From NCBI GenBank assembly GCA_003762875.1, contig RIBL01000014.1:18981-82980 (forward strand): 64,000 nucleotides of DNA. Direction: 5' to 3'. Positions 26,823-35,089 of the stretch are shown piece after piece. The notes below the pieces were generated by a model that worked only from the letters and a program-made list of their open reading frames with translations, made no database searches and had not been told where the DNA came from. The position numbers and the translations under genes were made by a program. The stretch's first letter is position 1. Each line of letters starts with the position of its first letter. The stretch is from Muribaculaceae bacterium Isolate-110 (HZI). Lineage in GTDB: Bacteria > Bacteroidota > Bacteroidia > Bacteroidales > Muribaculaceae.

Positions 26823-26996
26823 ATGGCTTACGTAATCACAGACACCTGCATCTCCTGCGGAGCTTGCGCCGCTGTTTGCCCCACCGAGTCTATCTCAGAA
26901 GGTGCTGAGCACTACGAAATCAACCCCGACACCTGCATCGACTGCGGTGCTTGCGAGGCTGAGTGCCCCACCGGCTCAATCCATCCCGGAGAATAA
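26823..26996 (+). CDS. 2[4Fe-4S] ferredoxin
   Basis: This 57-residue cytosolic electron carrier has two classic clusters of cysteines: CISCGACAAVCP (Cys9, 12, 15, 19) and CIDCGACEAECP (Cys38, 41, 44, 48). The arrangement CxxCxxCxxxCP twice binds two [4Fe-4S] clusters, as in clostridial ferredoxins. Partners are likely pyruvate:ferredoxin oxidoreductase or Rnf in an anaerobe. It has its own strong promoter and its own terminator, so it is probably monocistronic and well expressed. Confidence 0.96.
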   Translation: MAYVITDTCISCGACAAVCPTESISEGAEHYEINPDTCIDCGACEAECPTGSIHPGE

Positions 26997-27047
26997 TCCG
27001 CCACTCCTCCCACACTAAGGGAGCGACAAAAGGACTAACCCACACAC

Positions 27048-27094
27048 ACGAGACACACGCTGCGGCAACGCGGTATGTGTCTCGTTTCTTTTAT
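27048..27094 (+). terminator. Rho-independent terminator after ferredoxin
   Basis: Stem ACGAGACACA / TGTGTCTCGT with a GC-containing loop is followed by TTCTTTTAT. It lies about 50 bases after the ferredoxin stop. Confidence 0.75.
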
Positions 27095-27140
27095 GCTCTA
27101 CAACATAGCGCAAATTTCTCTCCAACACACTGATATTTCG

Positions 27141-27148
27141 TATCTTTG
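27141..27148 (+). promoter_or_regulatory. Putative -7 element for the small lipoprotein
   Basis: TATCTTTG matches TAnnTTTG, 56 bases upstream of the ATG at 27205. Confidence 0.5.
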
Positions 27149-27204
27149 CAGGAAACGTCAACATACGGTCACATCACAGACTCACCCCTCGAAAAACCAC
27201 CCCT

Positions 27205-27753
27205 ATGCGAAAACCATTCATCATCTCCATCCTGATTGCCTCGGTCATGCTCCTGCCGGCATGCATGAACAGCGATAAAATCGACCAAAAGCTCCAAGCT
27301 CTGAATGAACAGTTGCAACAACAGCAGTCTGACTCCGAAATGTCAACCGAAGAGATACAGGGACTTATCGAAAAAATCGAACTTTACACCACTCCCACAC
27401 CCGGCATGGCACGTGACATTGTCAATGAAAACCGCTATATCGACATCGATGTCAATGCTGTCGCAAAAAGCGTAAACGAATATCGGGAGGAGTCACGCCC
27501 TATCGACAAGACCTATACCGACAATCTGGCGATAGTCCGTGCGGCAAGTTACCGATACTTTTCACACGTAAGACTGGACAATGGCCGATATACCGTCGGC
27601 AATATCACCGCCAAAGACCTCAACATGTCCGAGAGTACATTTGAGGCATATCAGAAAGGACTGGAGGAATTGAATGTCTCACTCAGCACGATGGAAATGG
27701 AGATGGATTCCATCCCCTTCCCGCAGAAAGAGCTCGACCGCATGCTCGAATAG
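27205..27753 (+). CDS. Small lipoprotein of unknown function
   Basis: The 182-residue protein has a clear lipoprotein signal (MRKPFIISILIASVMLLPAC, Cys20). Next come a short Gln-rich helical stretch (KLQALNEQLQQQQ, about residues 28-42), a middle part with YIDIDVNAVAKSVNEYREE and an acidic C-terminus ending in an amphipathic helix. No known family was recognised. It is flanked by the ferredoxin terminator and a GACAGGAGT palindrome and appears to be a single-gene unit. It is expected at a periplasm-facing or surface membrane leaflet. Confidence 0.75.
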   Translation: MRKPFIISILIASVMLLPACMNSDKIDQKLQALNEQLQQQQSDSEMSTEEIQGLIEKIELYTTPTPGMARDIVNENRYIDIDVNAVAKSVNEYREESRPIDKTYTDNLAIVRAASYRYFSHVRLDNGRYTVGNITAKDLNMSESTFEAYQKGLEELNVSLSTMEMEMDSIPFPQKELDRMLE

Positions 27754-27780
27754 CCACGCTCCCAAATGGCTTAATCAATA

Positions 27781-27847
27781 AAAAAAGCTAAGACAGGAGT
27801 CCTGGAGTGTGAAATCTCACTCCAGGACTCCTGTCTTAACTTTTTTA
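27781..27847. repeat. Intergenic palindrome, GACAGGAGT family, copy 4
   Basis: Near-perfect arms TAAGACAGGAGTCCTGGAGT and ACTCCAGGACTCCTGTCTTA, with A-rich and T-rich outer flanks (AAAAAA, TTTTTT), look like a bidirectional terminator. It is the most compact member of the family here. Confidence 0.85.
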
Positions 27848-28021
27848 ACTTAACCATAAGAGTTTTTTTCAAGGGCTTTTGTTGCTTTTTGTGTCTTTGC
27901 AGAGCCGTTTTCAGACATTCCGTCACTCTTTTCGGCATTTAGGTATTAGAGCAGAAAATATCGCTAAAAACGTATGTTTCACAACATATTTTTTTCGATT
28001 CGTTTATCCGAAAACAATTCT

Positions 28022-28029
28022 TACATTTG
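28022..28029 (+). promoter_or_regulatory. Putative -7 element for gdhA
   Basis: TACATTTG matches TAnnTTTG, 63 bases before the gdhA ATG. No good -33 match was found. Confidence 0.5.
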
Positions 28030-28092
28030 CATCGGTCAAGGACCAGAACAACAATATAAACACCTTATCAACACCCATCAAAATCTTAAGCC

Positions 28093-29430
28093 ATGGATAT
28101 TAATAATATTCTGAGTGGGCTTGAAGCCAAGCACCCCGGCGAAAAAGAATACCTGCAGGCCGTAAAGGAAGTTCTCATCTGCGTAGAGGACGTTTACAAC
28201 CAGCACCCCGAATTTGAAAAAGCAAAAATCATCGAGCGCATGGTAGAGCCCGACCGCATCGTCACATTCCGCGTGACCTGGGTCGACGACCGTGGCGAGG
28301 TGCAGAACAATATTGGTTATCGCGTACAGTTTAACAACGCCATCGGTCCCTACAAGGGCGGCATTCGTTTCCACGCCTCTGTCAACCTCTCGATTCTGAA
28401 GTTCCTCGGCTTTGAGCAGACTTTCAAGAACGCCCTCACCACCCTGCCCATGGGCGGAGCCAAGGGCGGCAGCGACTTCTCGCCCCGCGGCAAGAGCGAA
28501 GCCGAAATCATGCGCTTCTGCCAGGCCTTCATTCTCTGCCTCTGGAAAAACCTCGGTCCCGACCGCGACGTTCCTGCCGGCGACATCGGCGTAGGCGGCC
28601 GCGAGGTAGGCTACATGTATGGCATGTATAAGAAACTCGTCAACGAGTGCACCGGCACCTTCACAGGCAAGGGGCTCGACTTCGGCGGCTCACGTATCCG
28701 TCCCGAAGCTACTGGATTTGGCGCACTCTACTTCGTGCAGAACATGCTCGCCAAGAAAAACGACTCCATCGAAGGCAAGACCATCGCAGTGTCGGGCTTC
28801 GGCAACGTGGCATGGGGCGCAGCCCTCAAGGCCACACAGCTCGGCGGCAAGGTTGTGACCATCTCGGGTCCCGACGGATATATCTATGACCCCGAAGGCA
28901 TCTCGGGCGATAAGATCGACTATATGCTCTATCTCCGCGCAACAGGCGAGGACATCGTGGCTCCCTATGCTGAGAAATATCCCGAAGCAACATTCTATCC
29001 CGGCCGCAAGCCCTGGGAGCAGAAGGTGGACATCGCTCTGCCCTGCGCCACCCAGAACGAGGTCAACGGCGACGATGCCAAGGCTCTCGTGGCCAACGGC
29101 GTGCAGATTGTAGCCGAAGTGTCCAACATGGGCTGTACACCCGAAGCCATCGACACATTCATCGAAGCCCGCGTGAACTATGCCCCCGGCAAAGCAGTAA
29201 ACGCCGGCGGCGTGGCCACCTCAGGTCTCGAAATGAGCCAGAACGCCGAGCATCTCCAGTGGAGTGCCGAGGAAGTGGATGATCGTCTGCATGAAATCAT
29301 GAGCAACATCCACACCCAGTGTGTAGAGCACGGCACCGAGCCCGACGGCTTTGTCAACTACATGAAGGGAGCCAACATCGCCGGCTTCATGAAGGTAGCC
29401 AACGCTATGATCGGACAAGGCATCATCTAA
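28093..29430 (+). CDS. gdhA: Glutamate dehydrogenase (NADP-type)
   Basis: GdhA makes glutamate from 2-oxoglutarate and ammonium and is a main ammonium-assimilating enzyme in Bacteroidales. The 445-residue protein has the usual hexameric-type length. It shows PYKGGIRFH (Lys88 region), LPMGGAKGGSD with catalytic Lys124, RDVPAGDIGVGGREVGYMYG, and the Rossmann segment TIAVSGFGNVAWGAA (glycine-rich nucleotide loop). The family is close to NADP-dependent enzymes, but cofactor choice is inferred. It has its own promoter and a downstream terminator. The product is cytosolic. Confidence 0.97.
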   Translation: MDINNILSGLEAKHPGEKEYLQAVKEVLICVEDVYNQHPEFEKAKIIERMVEPDRIVTFRVTWVDDRGEVQNNIGYRVQFNNAIGPYKGGIRFHASVNLSILKFLGFEQTFKNALTTLPMGGAKGGSDFSPRGKSEAEIMRFCQAFILCLWKNLGPDRDVPAGDIGVGGREVGYMYGMYKKLVNECTGTFTGKGLDFGGSRIRPEATGFGALYFVQNMLAKKNDSIEGKTIAVSGFGNVAWGAALKATQLGGKVVTISGPDGYIYDPEGISGDKIDYMLYLRATGEDIVAPYAEKYPEATFYPGRKPWEQKVDIALPCATQNEVNGDDAKALVANGVQIVAEVSNMGCTPEAIDTFIEARVNYAPGKAVNAGGVATSGLEMSQNAEHLQWSAEEVDDRLHEIMSNIHTQCVEHGTEPDGFVNYMKGANIAGFMKVANAMIGQGII

Positions 29431-29504
29431 TAGGAACAGTTAAAGTTCAGCAGCCGGGCCTACCGGCTGACCACAAGATAACATCCATCTAACATCCTTA
29501 CCTT

Positions 29505-29550
29505 AGGGGAGTGCGCGGACACCGTAACACCGCGTGCTCCCTATTTTATT
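29505..29550 (+). terminator. Terminator after gdhA
   Basis: Stem AGGGGAGTGCGCGG / CCGCGTGCTCCCT (one bulge and a wobble pair) is followed by ATTTTATT. A smaller hairpin CAGCCGG-GCCTA-CCGGCTG lies upstream at 29451-29469. Confidence 0.75.
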
Positions 29551-29567
29551 ACCCAATAGTTTAAGGA

Positions 29568-29607
29568 CAATGGACTTTGGCTTTAACATTTGTTATTAAA
29601 CCCTCTA
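29568..29607. repeat. Half-copy of the MITE-like element
   Basis: The segment reading AATGGACTTTGGCTTTAACA and then TTTGTTATTAAACCCTC matches the right ends of the elements at 14338 and 26574. No matching left arm is present, so it is probably a remnant. A weak GACAGGAGT-like unit (about 29613-29700) follows. The rest of the 438-base gap up to 29868 holds only the gdhA terminator and the promoter at 29716. Confidence 0.6.
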
Positions 29608-29715
29608 AAAAGCCAATACAGGAGTATCGGGATGTATAAATGGCTGACAGCACGCAGCCGAGCCAATCACTTTTATCTTAACATTCTCAACTCCATTAAC
29701 TTTTTAAACTATAAG

Positions 29716-29747
29716 TTTTGTTATTAGTGAGATAATTGCGACCTTTG
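29716..29747 (+). promoter_or_regulatory. Promoter for the NhaD-type antiporter
   Basis: TTTTG (29716-29720), a 19-base spacer, then GACCTTTG (29740-29747) fits the -33/-7 pattern with one mismatch in the -7 box. The ATG is 121 bases downstream. Confidence 0.6.
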
Positions 29748-29868
29748 CACCAAATTTTTCATTTACCGCATTGCTTCTCCTCACCATGCCAACCAACCAT
29801 CCCGACCGATCATTACCATACACAACCTCACGGATATACAACACTTAAATCTACAATAAAAAACTACC

Positions 29869-31158
29869 ATGGTAACAGCAATCGTCATTTTCTTCATTCT
29901 CGGCTATCTGTGTATAGCACTCGAGAGTGTGCTAAAAATCAACAAAGCCGTGCCCGCACTGCTCATGTGTGTGGTATGCTGGACACTCTATGCCTGTGGC
30001 GGCGGTCCGGCCGACGGCGAGACATCCGAACGTCTGCTCCATCATCTGGGCGAGACGTGCGAGATACTCTTCTTCCTTATGGGCGCAATGACAATCGTAG
30101 AGATTGTAGATGCCAACGGCGGCTTCTACTTCGTGCAGGACGCCCTCGCCACCAAGAGCAAGCGAACTCTGCTGTGGCGCATCACATTCATGACATTTTT
30201 CCTCTCGGCCATCCTCGACAACCTCACCACGAGCATCGTCATGGTGATGGTGCTGCGTAAACTGGTGGCCGACAGCAAAGACCGCATGCTCTTCGGAGGC
30301 ATGATCATCATCGCGGCCAATGCCGGCGGCGCGTTCTCACCCATCGGCGACGTCACCACCATCATGCTGTGGATCAAGGGCATGATTTCGACCGGCGGAG
30401 TCATCAGCCAGTTGCTCCTGCCCTCGCTCGTGTCGGCCTTCGTGTCAATGCTCTGCGTGAGCCTCTATCTCAAGGGCGAGCTGGAGATGCCCAAGCATGA
30501 CGAGGCTCCCGGCGCGGCCAATAATCCCGACCGCCTGCTCATACTCTGCGTGGGCGTGGGCGGCCTCATCTTCGTGCCCATCTTCCGTATGCTCACCGGC
30601 CTCGCACCCTTCATGGGCATACTACTCGCACTCGGTGTGCTGTGGCTCGTGAGCGAATATCGCTGCAACCGCAACGCGCTCTTCTGCGAATCAAGCCATC
30701 TCAAAGTAACCACACTCCTCTCACGCATCGACATGGCCACCATACTCTTCTTCCTCGGCATACTTCTTGCCGTGGCCACTCTTCAGGAGACCGGCGTGCT
30801 CACCTCGTTTGGCGCATGGCTCAACGAGGCATCCGACGGCAACCACTATCTCGTTACCGGCATCATCGGCGTCGTGTCGAGCATCGTCGACAACGTGCCC
30901 CTCGTGGCCGGATGCATGGAGATGTATCCCATCGCCCCCTCAGGCGACTTTGGCGTCGACGGACTCTTCTGGCAGTTGCTGGCCTACTGTGCCGGCGTGG
31001 GCGGCTCGATGCTCATCATCGGTTCGGCCGCAGGCGTCGTGGTCATGGGTCTGGAGAAAATCAGCTTCGGATGGTATCTGCGCCGCTTCACCTGGATAGC
31101 CTTTGTCGGCTACGTGGCAGGTATCGCAACCTATGCCCTCGAGACACTCTTCTTCTGA
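29869..31158 (+). CDS. nhaD: NhaD-type sodium:proton antiporter
   Basis: NhaD proteins export Na+ (or Li+) in exchange for protons across the inner membrane and belong to the ion-transporter superfamily with ArsB and citrate carriers. The 429-residue protein has about 11-12 hydrophobic segments and the characteristic half-helix motifs ILDNLTTSIVMVMVLRKL (about residues 120-137) and NAGGAFSPIGDVTTIMLW (about 149-166), mirrored in the second half by VSSIVDNVPLVAGCMEM and GVGGSMLIIGSAAGVVVMG. Length is typical. It has its own promoter. The assignment by motif is strong; ion specificity is inferred. Confidence 0.92.
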   Translation: MVTAIVIFFILGYLCIALESVLKINKAVPALLMCVVCWTLYACGGGPADGETSERLLHHLGETCEILFFLMGAMTIVEIVDANGGFYFVQDALATKSKRTLLWRITFMTFFLSAILDNLTTSIVMVMVLRKLVADSKDRMLFGGMIIIAANAGGAFSPIGDVTTIMLWIKGMISTGGVISQLLLPSLVSAFVSMLCVSLYLKGELEMPKHDEAPGAANNPDRLLILCVGVGGLIFVPIFRMLTGLAPFMGILLALGVLWLVSEYRCNRNALFCESSHLKVTTLLSRIDMATILFFLGILLAVATLQETGVLTSFGAWLNEASDGNHYLVTGIIGVVSSIVDNVPLVAGCMEMYPIAPSGDFGVDGLFWQLLAYCAGVGGSMLIIGSAAGVVVMGLEKISFGWYLRRFTWIAFVGYVAGIATYALETLFF

Positions 31159-31223
31159 CACAGGCCAACGGCAGGGCGTGGTCTCTTTAAGAGTTTAACA
31201 GTTAACAGTTTAAAGTTTAGCAT

Positions 31224-31910
31224 ATGCTCTCATTTAACATTAACACCCCGATATTAAGCATGATTCCGGGACTACTCTTCCTCGCCCTTGCCACATCTTG
31301 CATCGACAGTCACACCTCCGGGAGTGATGACGCATGGGCAACCACCGACGACGATAATGAGCTCTTCGAGACCTCCGATCTATCGCTCTTCGAGCTGCGC
31401 CACCGCGTCAAGCGCGTCACCACAACGACCTTCTATAACGTCACCCCGGGCCCTGACTCGGTAGCCATCGACACCACTGCGGTAAAACCACTCGTGACCA
31501 CAGTCTATTTTGACCAATTGGGTCACTACGTGCCGCGTCGCGACGAGCGCGTCAAGCGCGACGAGTGGGGACGTATCATCCGCTGGGAGGACCGCCGTCC
31601 CAACCTGCGCCGTCTCCATGGAGGTTTTCTGAAAGACACGCTCACCTACCGCCACGATTCGCCCAACGTTGTACGCACCTCGGGCATGGGCGACTATGCC
31701 GTGACCGTCTATGATGACAACCGCCGCGTGGTGGGTCAGTACACCGACCCATTGGCCGACGGCGAGCACACCGCGGTGTTTAACCTCTATCGCAAGGAGG
31801 ACCGTCGCGGCAACTGGACCGAACGCCTCAGCGTATGGACCACACAGACGACGGGCGCACGCCCTCACGTGTCATACTCACTCGACCGAAGAGAAATCAC
31901 ATACTATTGA
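31224..31910 (+). CDS. Lipoprotein of unknown function
   Basis: The 228-residue protein has a lipoprotein signal with lipobox LATSC (Cys26 from ATG 31224); an internal ATG at 31260 gives a shorter signal, MIPGLLFLALATSC, and is also plausible. The mature part starts with a long acidic Asp/Glu/Thr linker (about residues 32-50), then beta-rich sequence with repeated Tyr/Arg motifs (YFDQLGHYVPRRDERVKRDEWGRIIRWE, read as two short units; TVYDDNRRVVGQY). These recall RHS/YD-like or DUF4595-like strand repeats, but no family was recognised firmly. It lies 65 bases after nhaD and could be co-transcribed. Confidence 0.65.
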   Translation: MLSFNINTPILSMIPGLLFLALATSCIDSHTSGSDDAWATTDDDNELFETSDLSLFELRHRVKRVTTTTFYNVTPGPDSVAIDTTAVKPLVTTVYFDQLGHYVPRRDERVKRDEWGRIIRWEDRRPNLRRLHGGFLKDTLTYRHDSPNVVRTSGMGDYAVTVYDDNRRVVGQYTDPLADGEHTAVFNLYRKEDRRGNWTERLSVWTTQTTGARPHVSYSLDRREITYY

Positions 31911-31940
31911 CTCCTATGATTTAAAGAGTTAAGATAGTCA

Positions 31941-32034
31941 AGAAAGTTAAGGCAGGAATACATGAGTTTAACTGATCGGACTGTAATAGGTTGCCGATTA
32001 AAAAACTCCCGTACTCCCGCCTTAACTTTTTTAA
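31941..32034. repeat. Intergenic palindrome, GACAGGAGT family, copy 5 (diverged)
   Basis: Left arm GTTAAGGCAGGAATACATGAG and right arm AACTCCCGTACTCCCGCCTTA pair with several mismatches around about 40 bases. It follows the lipoprotein gene. Confidence 0.7.
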
Positions 32035-32055
32035 ATCATTAAATTTCATTAACAC

Positions 32056-32151
32056 CAAACAGACCAATTTACCGAAAATGTTGGTCTGTTTGACGCAAAA
32101 TTAGTGGGATAATTTTCATATTTAAAATTTATTTGGTTATTTTGCGTCAAA
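32056..32151. promoter_or_regulatory. Two interlocking inverted repeats before the LruC-type gene
   Basis: Dyad 1 is CAAACAGACCAA (32056-32067) with its exact complement at 32081-32092. Dyad 2 is TTTGACGCAAAAT (32089-32101) with its exact complement at 32139-32151. They overlap by four bases. A weak plus-strand promoter (TTTTC, 19 bases, TTATTTTG at 32138-32145) overlaps the right arm of dyad 2, and a perfect -7 word on the minus strand (TAATTTTG, 32103-32096) overlaps the left arm. This looks like an operator region. Confidence 0.55.
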
Positions 32152-32222
32152 TCACAGCACAGGTAACTACAACACCTGACATATATTCAGAGATTATACA
32201 TACATAATTTACCTTCCAGTTT

Positions 32223-34601
32223 ATGAGACTTTCTCATATCCTTGCCATATCCCTATGTGGCATATCATCTGTCGCATGCCATGTCGACGAAATCGAGGTG
32301 CCAAGCGAAGAATTGTTCACGCGTTCGTTTATCAAAGAATTTGGCATAGCCGACTCAGACCAGGATTGGACACTCGCCACACGTGTCACCATGCACATCA
32401 ATCCTTCAGCCATGAGCGGAGCCGAGACTGTCAGCATATATGACCGCATGCCGGGCACACCCGGCTGTCAGCTTGCCGCCCGATTTTCTGCCTCGGCTGA
32501 AACATTCGCGTTTGACTTCGCCAAGAGCAACAGCTCAGCCTATGTGCAGGGAGTAAACTCCGACGGCAAAATCACATTCTCCGGCTATTATCCCATACGT
32601 GACGGTATACTGTCAGTAAGCACCCGTTCACGCGCAGTAGAGTATACAGACGCCTCAAGCATCAGACTTCAGGAAATCACTGGTGACAGCCCTTGGGGCA
32701 ACGGATTCGGTTCATTCAACCCCAACGAGTATGAACGAGAAGGCATGCAGGCTTGCAATTTTCATTATTGGAATACACTAAAAGGCTGGAACGGAGCGAT
32801 AAAATACAAGCCGATCCTTGATGTCTTTTCGTTCTATGGTATGTATTCGGGCGGCACGTTCAACGACTCATATCTCAAAGGCTGTTATGACGATATCGAG
32901 GAAGGCACCCCCTGCTCCACACTGATACATATCGTGGGAGAGAAGGGCGTGTTTCACGAAGGTGTTGTCGACGGACACTGCAACATTAACCTCTATAGCG
33001 AGCGTCTGAAACCCGAGGACGGTGTGATCTACCGCTCCGATGGCGGAGAGATAGTGCTCAAATATGTCTACGGCGCAGGCATATTCTCCAACAGTTTCGG
33101 ATATTTCTACTATCCCGAAGGTGCCACGACACAACAGATAATGGAGGCCCCGAAATTCATGCTTATGTATGACGCATCGCCATGGAACAACCTTCAACGC
33201 AATGCCGGGGACGGTTACAGCAACTTTGAAAACATCGGAGGACATGGCACCGAAAACAAAACCATACTCACGCAAGTAGGCATTGACAACTATTCGGGCA
33301 TGCGAACAGCCAATGATGTCAATGACTATGAAAACAATTCAGGCAAGGATGTATTGTACAAACCCTCATATCACAAGCTGGTCTACTATGAGCTCGACTC
33401 CGACAACAAACCCATCGAAGGCTCGGCCACTTACACCTTTCCCAAGGGGATGAACATCGGATTCTTCATACTTGTACAGGGCCATGAGAAACTTAGACGC
33501 AACGGCTCGCTTGAGGGTCTGAATCACTCGTCCAACAACAGTTGGTGGAAAGTGGAAGGAGTCGATGTCCGATTCTCCATCCCGTGGATGAACCAACTGA
33601 TGGGTGCGTATTATAAGTCAGTGCCCGGCCATGGCAACACTACATATGACAAACACGCGCTTGACTTCTCGCTCAACGACGGCCGCACCGGCTCAATACC
33701 GGCTGACTACACTCCCCATATGTCGTTTGTGACATTTGCCTACAACGGCCACACCGTATTAGGCGTGGAGGACGGACAATATCACAACAACGACCACGAT
33801 GTCAACGACATGCTCTTCTACGTAGAAGGTGTCAACGACGACCAGGAGGAGATAGGCGAAAAGCCTCAGGTGCAATCATGGATTATCGGATGCGAGGACC
33901 TGGGCAGCAGCTTTGACTTCGACTTCAACGACGCGGTGTTTGGCGTGTCACACTTCTCAACCGACGACAAATCACAGAACTATCTCAAGGTCAAGGCTCT
34001 CGCCGCCGGCGGCACACTGCCCATACAGCTCTTGTGGACCGACCCCGCCGGAACCACCCACAATGTAGGCACCGACTATGACAAGACATATCTCAGATGG
34101 AACAACTGGTTTGGTGTCGACAATGTGTCACAGATCATAAACTGCAACCATAGCAACGACGGCGACGCTTATGAGGGGGCCACTGTGACCATACCGCTCG
34201 ACCGATTTCCCGACTATACCATCACGGCCGACAATTTCAAGGACGGCACCCCCTATCTGATGGGAGGCTTCTCGCTGGCCGTGTATGACAATACTGGCTT
34301 TGAGATATCCCGCGAGGTCAAGCCCATAGGCAACTACAAGGACGATGCCGAGAGATGGACACGCACGCCTCAGATGATACTCGTCCACAGCGGATGGAAA
34401 TGGCCCGTAGAGTGCCGCCCTATATTTGACGCCTACGACGGACGCACATCCTTTGGCGACTCGCACTCCCAGAAGATGTCGGGTTTCAGAGACTGGGTGC
34501 AGGACAAGTTTGCAATCGACTGGACCGAACATATCAGCACCCCCTCATATGTCACCGACCACAGGTGGACAGGCGAGGCGGAGCCCGATATCACGAAATA
34601 A
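32223..34601 (+). CDS. Large surface lipoprotein of the LruC/DUF4842 type
   Basis: This 792-residue protein has a lipoprotein signal (lipobox SSVAC, Cys19). It contains two LruC-type halves: about residues 395-560, with FFILVQGHEKL..., THMSFVTFAYNGHTVLGVEDG-like DUF4114 features and the metal-site-like HNNDHDVNDMLFYVEG; and about 555-790, with DLGSSFDFDFNDAVFGVSHF and a DUF4842-like end. Short Asp/Asn-rich loops of the DxDxND kind suggest calcium binding. Such proteins are common at the Bacteroidales surface, and a role in adhesion or matrix is suspected but unproven. Its upstream region holds two interlocking inverted repeats, so it may be regulated. A terminator follows at 34813. Confidence 0.75.
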   Translation: MRLSHILAISLCGISSVACHVDEIEVPSEELFTRSFIKEFGIADSDQDWTLATRVTMHINPSAMSGAETVSIYDRMPGTPGCQLAARFSASAETFAFDFAKSNSSAYVQGVNSDGKITFSGYYPIRDGILSVSTRSRAVEYTDASSIRLQEITGDSPWGNGFGSFNPNEYEREGMQACNFHYWNTLKGWNGAIKYKPILDVFSFYGMYSGGTFNDSYLKGCYDDIEEGTPCSTLIHIVGEKGVFHEGVVDGHCNINLYSERLKPEDGVIYRSDGGEIVLKYVYGAGIFSNSFGYFYYPEGATTQQIMEAPKFMLMYDASPWNNLQRNAGDGYSNFENIGGHGTENKTILTQVGIDNYSGMRTANDVNDYENNSGKDVLYKPSYHKLVYYELDSDNKPIEGSATYTFPKGMNIGFFILVQGHEKLRRNGSLEGLNHSSNNSWWKVEGVDVRFSIPWMNQLMGAYYKSVPGHGNTTYDKHALDFSLNDGRTGSIPADYTPHMSFVTFAYNGHTVLGVEDGQYHNNDHDVNDMLFYVEGVNDDQEEIGEKPQVQSWIIGCEDLGSSFDFDFNDAVFGVSHFSTDDKSQNYLKVKALAAGGTLPIQLLWTDPAGTTHNVGTDYDKTYLRWNNWFGVDNVSQIINCNHSNDGDAYEGATVTIPLDRFPDYTITADNFKDGTPYLMGGFSLAVYDNTGFEISREVKPIGNYKDDAERWTRTPQMILVHSGWKWPVECRPIFDAYDGRTSFGDSHSQKMSGFRDWVQDKFAIDWTEHISTPSYVTDHRWTGEAEPDITK

Positions 34602-34812
34602 TATGATTGGCTATATGCTTTGACGTTTATATGACTATATATTCCATGTAATCAAGCACTTTCACTGCATAAAAACACATTTTGCTCAAATAACATAAAA
34701 GCACAACCGACCTGACACTCATTGACTGACCAGCCTCTCTCCACAATATAGCATAAGCGCAGAATGAAAAATTCAGGTAATTAAACAGTGAATAATAGAT
34801 AGATAGTAGCAT

Positions 34813-34849
34813 CCCCCCGCATGCCGCAGATGGCAAGCGGGGGTTTTTA
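34813..34849 (+). terminator. Rho-independent terminator after the LruC-type gene
   Basis: Stem CCCCCGCaTGCC / GGCAaGCGGGGG followed by TTTTTA is a strong intrinsic terminator. The 211 bases between the stop at 34601 and the stem show nothing else. Confidence 0.85.
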
Positions 34850-34850
34850 C

Positions 34851-35089
34851 TTACATTTGAGCAAGCTCAGATGTAAAGATTATGAGGTTATAAGAGGGCG
34901 GACTTCTCTATATTCAAGATAAAACTGTAACCATTTATTTGAGCAAGCTCAAATAAATGGTTACACAGAGTTATAGCTTACAAGAAGTTTGTGCTATGCA
35001 CGAGGCTATAAGCCGATGAGACAATAAGGTTCATAAAAACCTCAACCTCACAACCTTATAGCCTTTGATTTGAGCAGGCTCAAATCAAA
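34851..35089. repeat. Cluster of three TTTGAGC-core palindromes
   Basis: Three palindromes share the core ATTTGAGCaaGCTCAAAT but have different, individually symmetric arms: 34851-34876 (TTACATTTGAGC..., one mismatch), 34927-34964 (18-bp arms GTAACCATTTATTTGAGC, perfect) and 35064-35089 (TTTGATTTGAGC, perfect). The last contains the gpmI stop codon. GGTTATGAGG-type words lie between them. They separate the convergent LruC-type and gpmI genes and could act as gpmI transcript ends. Confidence 0.75.

Noticed and set aside
29613..29700. Sixth full copy of the GACAGGAGT palindrome
   Set aside because: Only the left word ACAGGAGTAT and a TTTTATCTTAAC-like right side remain; pairing is too weak to count it as a copy.
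32102..32138. Invertible promoter of the known Bacteroides phase-variation type
   Set aside because: The repeats (13 bp) and the 37-bp centre are shorter than in described invertible promoters and no recombinase gene is near, so it is kept only as a hypothesis.
34627..34836. 69-codon minus-strand frame beyond the LruC-type gene
   Set aside because: It begins in the strong terminator stem and has a low-quality Cys/Tyr-rich translation with no promoter.
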